Assembly: GCA_005281725.1 (NCBI GenBank)
Contig: SSBO01000012.1
Coordinates: forward strand, 6,327,177 to 6,391,176
Length of the DNA stretch: 64,000 bases
Source of the DNA: Wuchereria bancrofti
Taxonomy: Eukaryota > Nematoda > Chromadorea > Rhabditida > Onchocercidae
Direction of reading: 5' to 3'
Below the pieces are notes generated by a model, which did no database searches, had not been told where the DNA came from, and saw nothing but the letters and a program-made list of their open reading frames with translations. Both the position numbers and the translations under genes were made by a program. Below are positions 25,344 through 37,795 of this stretch, piece by piece (positions within the stretch are counted from its first letter, which is position 1; the number at the start of each line of letters is the position of its first letter).

Positions 25344-28300
25344 AATGGATTGAGGTAACTTTTATAACTTATTAAAAGTTCTGAAAGTTTTAAGATTTGC
25401 TTAAATTATTGGATGTGGTGATCAGTGTTCTACTACCACTTATATCCTATCAAGCCTGACTGCTTTAGGGATTCTGGTTCCAGCCTTACTCTTTGAGTAC
25501 ATCATTTTCTTGAGGTATAGCCAGTATAGCCCAACTAGCTGCTTTTTTCTTGTGGAAATTCTTTGGTAGTGACAGATGGCATTGTCGACGATCGAGTAAA
25601 ATGCCCTGCCCATTTAATTTATTATCTTTTCTGAAGGCGACGGGACATATTACAACACTAATTTAGCGGAGAATTTTGTTTTCAATATTGCGAAACACAA
25701 TCTTAACGTCCTTTGTTTACCATCTTGACTCTGAGCTATATTGCTTCTAATAGCGCTATATTTTACTTTTGACCTACCTTGATTTGACACCTTCATCAGT
25801 CCTTGATCATTTACAATCGTTGGTTGTTGATTGTCGATTCCAGAAATCATTTCTTGCGCTTAACTATAGTTATTAGACCTTAAGTCATTCAGTTGCTGAG
25901 ATGTGAGTAACATACTCCCTTATGTTGCTAAAACTGTAGAACAGGTCTGAAAGCACTGAAACCAAACTCTTTTTTACTTCGTAGTTTCACTATTCCTACT
26001 CAGTTCTTCATCTTGAAACCTTGCGGTTGGATTTCGATGGAGACTGAATGGTCAAACAAAAGTTTGAAATTATATGAGGAAATAAATAAGCTAATAAAAC
26101 AAGAAAGGAAATCAGTGTTTAAGTGAGGTGATGAGTTGAATTAATGCTGCAAAATAAATGGATGGAATTTGCAAATTTGTTAAAATAATAGATATATGAT
26201 TCTCGTACCGATATTCTACTAAACTAGTCAAAAAACTTGGACTAAGTTGCATTGCTTGTCTTCATTCAATTTCTGAATAAGTTTTTAATCAGGATGAAAC
26301 AGCTAGTTACTGACTCTGCCTTTAAAATCCGTATATGATTATAATTTAGCAAATTTGGTCATGCGACTTATCACAATAGGGAAAAAGTAATAAGCCTGGG
26401 ACAAAATATTGGATAATATTTTACTAGACTGCCTTTTTTTAGTTTCACAGCAAACCAACAGCTGCAAAATAACACAATTTTATTTGCTTACAAAATTGCA
26501 GTAAGGCAACGTTGAATTATAGCAATTTGGAAAATAGAAATAAGCATTGCTAATCTTGCTTAATGCATTATTGTAATAACATAAAATGTAGTATTTCACT
26601 GTAAGGTTGAAGTCTTTAATAGCTTGCAGAGATCAGTGCCATTTAGTTGTAGAGTTTTATCTTTTTCTTTTTAATTTTTCTTCAAACAACTCGACTACTG
26701 TTTGTTGATATCTATAACTGTTCCTGTCAAGCATGGTTTAATAAGTTATTATCACTGCCAAAGTCCTGTGTGATAAAGTTGTGAAAAATGAACCACAATT
26801 ATGATTAACTATTATGCTAGTAAAAGCTAAAATTAAGCAAAAGTTTAAGCAACTTTTGCTTTGTTTGGACTTTCAATGTACATTTTATAATAACTAATAA
26901 TCAATATCGTGCATGTCATGTCATATTATTTAACTTTTTCCATCGCTGGCATCACTTCTCTTCGAAAGTTGGTAGTCGGTGAATTGCAGAGCGTACTATA
27001 ATAGTCATGTGGTGGACTTCATCCATAACTAGAGACGCATAAAGACTGTCTCGGAGCTTCAGCGAAGAATAATTTAATTATTGTAAAATCCTGAGAAGAA
27101 AACGCACTTGTACGATTCCGTTTTTCAATTTCGCAAAAGCTGTGCCTGCTTGTTATGCATTTAAAATCTGTTTTAATTGCTCTACGACCTGTGCTTTATC
27201 TATCAAGATGTGCCTTCTTATATTCCTTTACAAAACCAAGTTTTAGGTAAATCTTTACATTTCCTTCTTAGCGATTTCTGTTATTGCTCAATTCACTTAC
27301 TTTCACAGAACAACTGGTTCTTTTTCGCATCTGTTTTGATGAACTTCTGCATTACAAAGTAATACAAAATATAATTCTCGACTTTTTCTCATTTTCAATA
27401 TTTTTGAGATAAATTTTATTCCTTTAAAAGATTTTTGGTTGATGTTAAGAGGACTTGAGCTTTTGTCTGAAAATTAATGCGCTATTAAACTCCTAGACTA
27501 AAATTTGCGACCTTTTCTACTTACAAATTTTCTTGAAATTTCTTTGTAAAAATTATTTTTTGAATATACATAGTGTTTTGCATTCTTTTTCGTAATATAA
27601 TGTTCTGTCATATTTTATTTTTCTAACTGCTAGCAGTTTCCTAGATTTTGACAGTCATTTTGTTTACTGTCACTAACTACTGATGATATGCAAATGCTTT
27701 ATCCGAAAGATCCGAACTAAAGTTATTTAAATGTTTTTAAATTGTTGAACTTTATTATTCAAACATGTTTTTTCCGTTGTTTATTTTTTCTCCGAAACAG
27801 CTCAGCGAAGACTGAAAGAAGTCAAAATATACATAAAGCAAAAATTGATCGTATTCTTTTTACTTTATAGCTCTTTTCTGATTGTATTTTAAATATTGCT
27901 GTTGTCAGTACTTCAGTTGACCTACATTGTCTTTATTGTCTTCTGATTTAAATGCAGTTTTCATGGTGATCTAAATTGTTTACAATCAGATTCTGCAATA
28001 AGATGATAAGTATAAATTTAAGTTCAGATTTTTGAGATTATAAATTAAGATTATAAATATGTAAATGTTTTAAATTTTGATTTGCATTCCGATACCTTGC
28101 GATTAGCGTTTTGCTGATAATTATTAGTTCAAGGTTGATATGTTCAATGTAAACTTATTAGCATCGTAATTGTTAATCTATATTTTTTATCCACTCAGCA
28201 AATAAATATTGTGTTTCAGTTTTTTGATGAGAATTTTACTTTTTTTTTTTTCGGTATTTGTAGCCTTGAGCAGTCTAATAAATGATAGGCAAAACAGTAG

Positions 28301-30508
28301 TCTTATAATGACTGTCATTATGACTGTTCCTTGAGAGCTAGTAGGTCCACGAGAATTTCAGTTTGAAGTCATATTTCCATCTCGAACCTGACTGATATAA
28401 TGTCTCAAATTCAACTGTATTGTTGAACCGGTACTTTTTCATGAAAACAATCATTTCAATGAATCATTTCTCAATTTTTCAATCATCAGTTTTTATTTGA
28501 AACATCGAAAAAGGGAATGCTGCTTCGCTTCATGTTGAAAAAAAAGATGCGTCCAGAAATAAAACCATCATGCGTACATTTTTCTATGAACGTCTGAGTG
28601 CAACTGAATTTGATGAAAATTTTTTCCATGATGATATTCATTACATTTTTGTAATGATTGCCATTTCATTTGATAATGAATTGCAGCCCTGATTACAATT
28701 ACATGACAAACCATCAAACTTGCAAATACTTGCGGTTCAGTTTGAACCAAAAAAAAGAAAAAAAAAGTAGAATAACAAACACATTTAAAAATCAACAGAG
28801 GCGAAATATGTGGCATTGAGGAATGGTGAAAGTGGTGGTAGCTCATCTTAAGCGAAAACTTCAACTATATCAAAGTATAAACGGAAAATGGATTTCATCA
28901 CCGAAAATTAGTGAGACCAACACTTATGCGAAACGATATTTAGAAGAATCCACTTCAGAGCTTTAAACAGAAGGGAACATCATGAAAGCATGGATGCAGA
29001 ATTTATTTGAAAAAAAAAACTCTATGCTAGGAGAAAAAAAAATGCTAAAGTATTTAACGGAGACTAGTCATCAACGATGTAAAATGTAGCAAAACTTGGA
29101 GAACGACAGTTAATTAAGATTTCAAGAAGCATTTAAACTGCATGATATGAATTTGATGCTGTTTTCTAATTCCAAGCTCGAAGATATTTGAATGAATCAG
29201 CTTAAAAAGAGCAAGTAAACCAATTAACGTTTTGATGGAAAGAATCACAGGAAGCACAGAAGTTCGTACAAATTTTCAGTACGTACCTACGCATGGGTTT
29301 GACTTTTGTAAAACAGTTGTAGGGAAATATAAAGCTATAACCCAACTATTAACCGGCTTATAGTATCTTCCCCTTTTCCATTTATTTCTTTTACGATGAA
29401 AGCTTACCAAAACTTTTGTTAATGATAAAGAATAACTGCCCTTATTCAAATGCATTCCGAATTAACTTGCCTTTTGTTACTGCAAATATCAGGACTTTAT
29501 TTTAAAACAATCCAGAAATGGAAAAAAGACAATAAAAATGATTGTTCTCAATGTTATTTCTGCTGCTTTTGGAGTCGAGAGCCGGGCCCCTTTCCTAATA
29601 TATATATATAAAAGAATTCCCCTTTGGATAAGCTTGTAAGTTGTAAAAAGCTTTAAATTAATTGGAGATATTAAATGCCTAGAATTCTGAAAATAATTTA
29701 CCGATAACTGTTACTGTCCTGCTTTCAATCATTTTACAAAATCGGTTTTAGCTACAATAGTTAAAGCCACTCTTCCTACTGCTAGCAACTAATTTACTTC
29801 TATTTCACATAACATGAAAACTAATGATTAGCCAAAAGAACTGGAAATCCAATAACTTGACTCATCAACTGCTGAACGTAGTTTTAGAGATTTCGTTGAT
29901 GGCATGGCATAAGAGGAATTAACGCCGCGGCAAAACTCCAACAGTGAGAAGAAGCGCTCAAATATCCAATGGTTCTGCACCATTATCAACTAAACTACAA
30001 TTTAACCCATATCAATATGTCTTCGAATCAATTTGTTCAATAAGTTACAGTCACCACGTAGTAGGAGAATTCCGGGTCAGCCTCATGAAGTGCTTTATAA
30101 CAGAAAAAGCAGATAATCTAGACCAGTTATTTTATTTATGAATTTGATAATGAACGCAGCATTCACAATGTAATTATACTATTGCTCATATATAATGATT
30201 CAAGCTGCAGGTAACATATCGACTATCAACACAAAAACGGTCAAACTACAGAAATACATCGTTTGCTATTGCTACTTCCGACTGTCGACAACAGCTGCAA
30301 AGAGAAATTTTAACGCATACCTACTTATATCAATTTACTTCATCACAATATTAAGGGACTTTTATTAATAGTGCAAAGTTAATTTACAATGAAGAAGATA
30401 AATTTCATACAACTGTTTCAATTTTATACAACTGTTTGTTTCGAGCTTACTTCTGAATCAGTACATTGTGTGATAAAAAAAAGAAATAGTTCGTGAAACT
30501 ATAGGATA
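25344..30508. other. Intergenic, no supported gene
   Basis: AT-rich, with short ORFs only. A weak exon-like block on the minus strand (about 25770-25860, reading SGIDNQQPTIVNDQGLMKVS before a CAAG/GTAGGT donor) has coding-like composition but no partner exons. A small GC-rich patch at about 29580-29590 is unexplained. Confidence 0.4.
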
Positions 30509-33500
30509 TCAATTCCTCACTTTGTCCCTTCTTAGAGGAACATATATTGAATCAACAAATGTTTCCACTTCCAAAATTGCACTAGCTTGCTCTGGTGTTA
30601 ATGTTAATGACATTACTTGATCCAGTTTTCGTCGTGGACGCTGAAAAACATGACAGTGCTTTGACTACGAACAACCCTCAAGTAGTTAACGAGTTAAACG
30701 ATTTTTTTTTTTTTTTTTTTCAATAATATTTTTGCGAAAGTTAGCAAATAAAATGAAGCCAAAAATAAAACAAAAAAATAAAACGAACTTGGACCGAAAG
30801 TGTGAAGGACGAATACAGCTTTCTTTTCAGCCACAACTGCACATTTCCAATCAAGCTCTCTTTTACATGTGAAATATGAACATCATCGACTTCAACTGAT
30901 TCAATAGTAGGTATCTGATAATTATTGTTACCCATAATGTTATCCATAAAGCAATGAATGCCATGCTAAGGATTGTTTTTTGTAAGCTGAATCCAGAATT
31001 TTACAGCAAACATCCAGAGCAAGGAATTCACAAAACTGTTATTTTACAAACAGGTAAAACAGCAACGTGAAAATCATACATAACTTAGGAATTCTGCCGA
31101 ATGGATCTATCTGAGTTTCAAATTCACATCTGAACTTTGGAATCTTACAGTGCTTAAATTTATTAAAAAACATAACTTTTTAAAGCCAATAAGTTACAGA
31201 CTTCAACTCTTTGTGGGACATGTCCAACCATTTGGTTTGGTATGGAATATTCATTTATGATTTCCTCAATGCACAATTTCCTTTCCATCTGAAATATAAA
31301 AATCCCTTGGAAACAAGTGTGTAAGAATAAATCTGACAGTTACTAGGGTTAACACTGAACTGTTAAAATTAGCTTGGGTACCTCTCGTTTGGCTTTCTCT
31401 TTCAGATAAATAGCACGTGATGGAGAAAGAAGTGCCCAAACTGTTTTGAACAGCACTAAAATCAGTTCAAACAACGAAATAACACTGGCACCATAAAACA
31501 GACCCATATCGCTACCGATTTTACCTGAAATCTTGGGACTTAGAGTTTTATACTGTTACACCAACACAAGTAAAAAAGGTACACATCGAATTCATTAATT
31601 CCAGCTTTGAAAACCAGAAACACTGATCTATCCACTTAGTAAATGATGAGAAGTGGACAGGAAGTTTTAATTAAAAATAAATTTAATATATATAACATAA
31701 AACAGAAAGCACGCTTACTTAAATAACCTGATAAATCGGAAAGCGTTGACTGCGAATATATCTTATACTTTTTTGAAGCAAAAAATACATGTACGGTTGC
31801 CAGATTATTCCTTAACTAAACTATATATGATCAACTTATTCTGCAATGCTGCTTTAGATACAGCAACATCCAGCCATTTGTAACAAATCATGATATGACA
31901 TTAATTGACTTTCAACACTTTGTGTTTTGAGTATGCTAAAGTGAAAGGTTTTCTTTTTAAGAGATAAATCTGAAACTCTCAAAAAATAATCATAGAAAAA
32001 GACGGTCAGAAGAGGAATCAGAAAAACTAGTTTCCAAATCACCTGACATAGCTGAGCTTGTACTGCTGCTTCAGGCTTTCCATATATTTACCCAGTGACG
32101 TAAGAATGTTGTGGATAATAGAATTCTGTGTGAAATAAATGAAAAGTTCACATTCCGGTGCACAATCTTGACATAACGAAGAGTAAGTAACATTATGAAC
32201 AATACCTAAAAAGGAGCAATTCTAAGAAATGAGGTCTAGAAATAATTTTCTAGTCGAAAAGTTGGTTGAAAGCCATAGAAAATCATATAAAAGTAACACC
32301 GGCTGAAAAGGAAGAGGAAGAAGAAATGGGCTTTTTTTTTTCATTGCTTAAAATGAATAATTCATTTATAAAGATCAAGAATCTCTTAGCATAATTCTTG
32401 AAGTACTTACTCGCAATTTCTGTAAAGTCGCTAATACAATCGAAGACCTCTTTTGGAGAGCAAAGCCTACCTTCTGCAATATAACTACTTTGAGAGTTCA
32501 CTAAGAACAGTATTTTGTATTAAAAAACTCTACTTAATTTTATACTGCTTACATAATCTATCTAATCTGAATTTTCGTCGCCTTGTTTTTCACAGTTTTG
32601 AGCATAAAATTGTCTAGCTTTGTTTAATTCGCACTTCGTTAATGATTTTATAGTTTAAGTCAGCTCTGAGCACTTTAAAGGAAAGGTTTCACCCTTCAAA
32701 ATATTATATTGGAGAGGAATACAACCACAATTCACAGTGAAATATCTTGCTATGCAAGCCATTTTACAAGCTGACGAAGAATATGTAGAATTGTGCCGCA
32801 AAGATGATGGCCAAGTGTTATGACAAGTGCCGCCTTTAGAACGCTCCAGAAACTGGTACTGCAAAAAATCAAAGTATCTTTTAGAACATAATGACTTATA
32901 CTTTACTGAGTGAACTATATATTGAAGTAACAGCATTCAAAAAACAACCTTAATAGGCTTCAGTCCTGCAGACAGCTTATTGTTTGGTGAGACGACAAGA
33001 ACCTCAGAACTAACGTATGAAACAGTATCCTTATCATGAACATAAATACGAAAACCAGGTTCGAAGTTGTTCAGGAACGGTTGTTTTATTCGACTACCTG
33101 AAACAGCGGTTTTCTTATGGGGTAACGAAATTACTATATTTAACTCTAAAGTTTTCAATGCAAAATTCAAGTGAGTTCAAAAGACTGTATAGATCACGTA
33201 ATGAGATACATGGATTGGTGAGAGCAAGTAAAACAGAACTACCCCTAACAGATCTATAATCAAGCTTAATAAGTATGATACCTGTATAATTCACAGAGTA
33301 AATTTCATTGTATGACTGGTAATCAAGCATCACTTGAAATCTGAAGAAACAAATTACCAATATCAATTTATAAGCAGCAAAAAATTCGTAAAATTAAATG
33401 TCCTGTAAAAGGAAATGCTCATTTTTGTAGAAAAATTTTAAAAAGAGTCCTATAGAGAAATCTTTTCACATTATTTTTATACTCTTCTTAATGAATATAA

Positions 33501-35246
33501 CTTAAAACATGGAAATAAAGCGGCAGGCTGAGCATTCGAAGACAAGAGCCAAACTCAGAATCATAAAGTGACCTTCAGCATTTCTGCAAGCAATACTTAG
33601 AGCTGCTAGTTCTCTGTGTATTTTAAAGACTGCTCAACTATTAATCCAGTAAAAGAAAAGCCTGACAAATGAATAGCTTGTGATGAAAATTAAGACTTGC
33701 CCATGAACGGATCCAAAGTGGTAGGAAAGGCTGAAATCCTTGCTTAGTTTATTCCAATCAAATTGAAAACAATACCCGAAATCAGTGAGCACAGCGGTTG
33801 AGTATCTTTCATTACAGCAGTCGAATATGATACCTTCGAAAGCACATTGCACAAAAGCTTCTTCACATTTGAAACTATAATAATGACTTTCTCAAGGTGT
33901 TTAACAGAATTTATCCATATTTGATGAAGTAGTAATGGAGAAACTGCTTATAATGTCAGAAGACAGAAACCTTGATGAAATCAATCTTTTGTTAAATAAG
34001 TATTTTTCACTATTAAATTCGTGAAACAAAACCTGGCTTCCTTAACGAAGGAGTCCACTGTAAAATTCTTATTTGTAAACATATAATCTTGCAGCAATCT
34101 TTCTCCATCAAGAAGACCATCCACAACATCCATTTCAGCAAAGCCTTCTGGGCGCAAAAAGATGTGTAATAGATACATTAACAGTTCATCGGAAAAAGTT
34201 GTCGTTCTCTTCAGCTCTGAAAAACACTTTAACATAAACGCGGGAGGAAAATGAGTACAAAACGTAAGTATTAACTAAAATACGAAGTTTATATTTTCTT
34301 ATTGAAAAACTAGATCAATTTATTGCCTGCAAAAACAAAATAAATTATGCAAAACGAATAACAAGAAAAAATAATGCTTTACCTTCAATGTAATTACGTC
34401 GTACAGGATTATGATTGCATATCGTTAATGATGGACCATCCGCGTAATCATATACTATTTCCACCTAAGTTTTGCAAACAGTTACAAATTATACAGTAAT
34501 TACTGGGAAATCTGATTTATCAGCTGAATTAAAGTGAAATATCAAAGTGTGGGTAGGACGTATAGAGTGCTTGCACATTAAGAATGTTGCATATAGCTGG
34601 AAAGAAATCATAGATAAATAAATAAGGAGTTTAGATAAAACTCTCTCTGCTTAGATGTGGTACATAACCCGGTTTTCTTTACGAACTATATATTCAACCT
34701 TCCTTTCTTACGAGAAAGATCATTTCCTTTATATTTGTGGGACAAGATTTCATTATCTTAAGCTTTTGCTTGTGGAAAAAATGAAGTTTACTTTGAGAGC
34801 TATGAAAAACATTTACCTGCGTTCTGACATTCCCCGCCTTATATTGCTTCGTTAATTCTGCCAAAACGATAACAAAAACTACACCCGTTGAGATGGCTAC
34901 AAGTAGCCAAAACAGACGACCGTAAGTTTTTCCAGCATAAAGTCTATAACAGCCATGTAGTTTTGTTGTACCTAAAAATGTAGGAGGAGCTCGAAGGGAG
35001 AGAAATGAACTTACCCGCATGCAAAATAATAATGAAAAGACGGTGTATTTTTGCTGCGAATTTCGAATTAGTTACTTCCATGCCGAAAGCATTTTTGATT
35101 TCTTATCCATTTTCTTCGAAAAAAAGAAAAGAGGAATTACCCATCATTTGCAAGAATTCTTTCTTAGTTGCATGTTCCACTAAACTCCTCCGAACAGCAA
35201 CTTCCTTAAACCAGTTAACCAGCCGTTCTATTTGTGACAAAGCCAT
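30509..35246 (-). CDS. DEG/ENaC (degenerin-type) cation channel subunit 1, complete, 15 exons
   Basis: Amiloride-sensitive-type trimeric Na+ channel subunit at the plasma membrane. Exons (transcript order): 35141-35246, 34817-34971, 34383-34464, 34033-34216, 33701-33874, 33282-33340, 32949-33097, 32693-32858, 32411-32473, 32048-32166, 31728-31749, 31382-31524, 31202-31288, 30867-30965, 30509-30640; phases close to 579 aa plus TGA. TM1 (about 52-74) follows TTKLHGCYRLY. The extracellular part carries the family cysteines: SLTICNHNPV, FDCCNERYSTAVLTDFGYCF, TCHNTWP, CKMACIARYFTVNCGCIP, GRLCSP and NCAPECE. TM2 (about 432-455) starts with the signature SDLSGKIGSDMGLFYGAS. The cytosolic C-tail is long, about 120 aa. 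Intron 5 uses a GC donor (GG/GCAAGT), supported by the paralogue. The exon 10 acceptor (GTCAAG) and the 22-nt exon 11 are the least certain parts. Ligand and gating are unknown. Confidence 0.9.
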
Positions 35247-36359
35247 AACTGCTTGTCTTCGAGAAGAGCGTTATTAGTATTGACAAAAGGAGCGTGAAAT
35301 CTGAACCACTTTTAAATGTTTCTTTTTATTATAAAAGCAGGGAATGAAGTGAATTGGAACTAAATATTGGTCAGACAAACAAAATGACAAAAAACAGACT
35401 GTAAGGAATTGAATATTAACAAAAAATGGAAGATAATACGAACAAATGGCAAGTCAGGTAAACAGTATCTTTTCAGTTGAGGGAAGGGGTGCACATGGAC
35501 CATTTTGTTGTATTAGAAATATTGTAGAAAAGATTGCCAAACGATGTGGATTCAATCGATCTCTTTAAGAGACAAAGAAAAGATCGATCCTGCCTGATCA
35601 TTTAGATGGCATTAATGTGAAACACAATCACTGATCAAAGTGAAAGAAGAGAAACTGAGTGAGATGGAAACAAATGGAATGAATCATACGATATTTGCAC
35701 TTAAATAAAGAATGAAATTCATCGTCAAACGAATAACTTATTAGACACTGTGAAACTTGTCAGTAATTGCTTCAGAACAAATGAAGACATATTTTGCTTC
35801 ATAATATCTCAATGGGCTACCATCCAGTGCATTAGAACTGATTTCCCAGTTTATTCGAAAAAAAATGTCATGTTCAAAAAAAGTTAAAATATGTAGATAA
35901 GTTCAGTAAGCTTATCAGCAATATAGCAGAAAGGATGTCGTATGGCTGCAATCACTTTGCGTTTCTGACGATGAAGTTTGTGGTTTTATATGTGAGTTTG
36001 CAAAGTGGGAGGATGGCAGAGGAAGGAGGAAGAGGAGGAGGAAAACAAATGCAGCGATTCTATCAGGCGGCATAGGCATAAAAGAAGTGGGGTAACACTA
36101 ATGTATACAATACTGCTGTCAACAATGATAGGAGGAGTGTAGTGATCTCGAGAAATATTTACTATCAAGGCTATACATTGATAAAGAATCCAATCATTCA
36201 TTCTTTTCCTCCTTCCATCTTAGCTAATACTGTCGCGGATTTTAATATCGCAAAAAAAATATTATATGAGAATTGAGAATATGAGTAAGAAATATATTCT
36301 ATAAACTCTTTGCAATACAATGTTTGTACCTTGAACTTGTTTCCAGTTTCATGTTTAGG
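35247..36359. other. Intergenic spacer between the two channel genes, left part
   Basis: Upstream flank of channel subunit 1, which is read leftward. No exon seen. Contains a purine-rich run (about 36006-36046, GGAGG/GAGGAA-like) that explains a spurious serine-rich ORF on the minus strand. Confidence 0.4.
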
Positions 36360-36765
36360 CTGTAAATCCTTTACATATTATTTAGACGGCATCAACTCCT
36401 CATTTAGTTGACCTCATTGTTGCGTCATTAATTGTAAATTATCTCTGAATCTACGAGGTCAACAACTTTTGCTTAATTGATGTCCTTTGCGGTTTGTCAA
36501 CTAGTAAATAGATCTGACTGTAAACCAAGTCAACAGCTTTTTGTTAGACCGATTACTCCTTCGACAAGTTAATCTCTTATTGTAAATCATGTACTTTGTT
36601 TAGGCATATTACTTGCTATATAAGGAGGTCACCCTTGTTGAGAGAGGGTATTGTGTGTTTCACCAAGAACGAGGAGAGTTCAATTTCAATTGTTCTCTAT
36701 CAAGTTATTGTACTTTGCTTCTGCTAATAAAGGAAATATTATATTCCTCTGTTACCCCACATATC
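36360..36765 (+). mobile_element. Putative solo LTR of a retroelement
   Basis: The block has the order expected of an LTR. A 5' part contains several degenerate copies of a TGTAAA(T/C)C...GTCAACA motif (about 36361, 36433, 36519, 36582). A TATA box (CTATATAAGG, about 36616) follows, then a GC-richer R-like segment, then an AATAAAGG poly(A) signal (about 36726), then a pyrimidine-rich end near CCTCTGTTACCCCACA. TGT and ACA termini are possible but I could not identify a target-site duplication, so exact ends are unknown. No gag or pol is adjacent, so it would be a solo LTR. Alternatively it may be a TATA-containing promoter. Confidence 0.4.
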
Positions 36766-37795
36766 CCGAAATCAATAACCTTTCCTAAAATAATAATTAT
36801 GTTTTCAAATCTTCCACGACAAATACAAAAATGAATTACAAAAGTCTATTTCATTTCTAGCAAGTTCATTATCCAGCCATAGGAAATTACTCTTATCATT
36901 CTTTCCTGATCAATAAGCAAATGAAGATCCTGTAAATATTGTGACTGATTAATTATTGATTGACTGATTGGTTAATATTCATTGTGGCCTCTTGTGTGAG
37001 GTATCCGGCAATACCTCAAAAAATAATGCCTGCTCATCTTTGTCATAATCTTTAGACTCAACTAGGCAGGAATTCATGGAATGCATACCGATCCTTTCAT
37101 CTATTTTCCATGTTTACTTTTTTTTGGTGAACTAGTGAAAGATTTCAAGACTTTTAGATAGGCGATTGTAATAATCGTTGTTTTTGTCATTTTTCAAAAC
37201 GACGGCAGACAGGACAGCACGTAAGACTCACTATGCTGACAGGATGCCATTCCTAAATTTCGTTAGAATATCATTCTTAAATCTCGCCAGTCAAGACCAA
37301 ACCAAACTAAATTATGATATATGGCATACTTGAATAATAACCAGTTATTTTCATGTAGACTCTCTCTTCCTCAAAAAAGGCGCACAAAATTTTTATATTA
37401 AAATTTCACATCAAAAAAAAAGTTGAACACAGCAAAATGAAGTAGCCAATAAACAAGGTGTATGATAATCATTAAGTTTAATAATGCACCCCAACTCAAT
37501 ATCACTTTAATACAATAGCTGAGACAGATACCATCACTATTTATCTTTTCTCATATTCTCTGTCAGTTTTTAAATTGTATTCTTTGGATGAGCGACCATT
37601 TTCTTTTCCTCAATCTGTGCTGTTCCATCACAGCTTCGCCTCGAATACTGCAACTCATGTATGATTTCAGCTTTTATACTTCGGGAAAATAGGAGGAAAA
37701 GAAATAAAGAATTCCGTATTCATTATATGTGTTTAAATAACATTTCGATGATTTCAGTAAGAATATGAAATAGGAAATTTTGGTTTATTTGGAGT
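36766..37795. other. Intergenic spacer between the two channel genes, right part
   Basis: AT-rich sequence downstream of channel subunit 2, which is read leftward. No exon seen. It should hold that gene's 3' UTR. Confidence 0.4.

Noticed and set aside
28568..28864. 98-codon minus-strand ORF
   Set aside because: Contains homopolymer-derived FFFFFF and histidine-rich low-complexity sequence with no exon signals; judged a chance ORF.
35986..36201. Serine-rich minus-strand ORF
   Set aside because: Produced by a purine-rich repeat (GGAGG/AGGAGG) read on the other strand; no other coding evidence.
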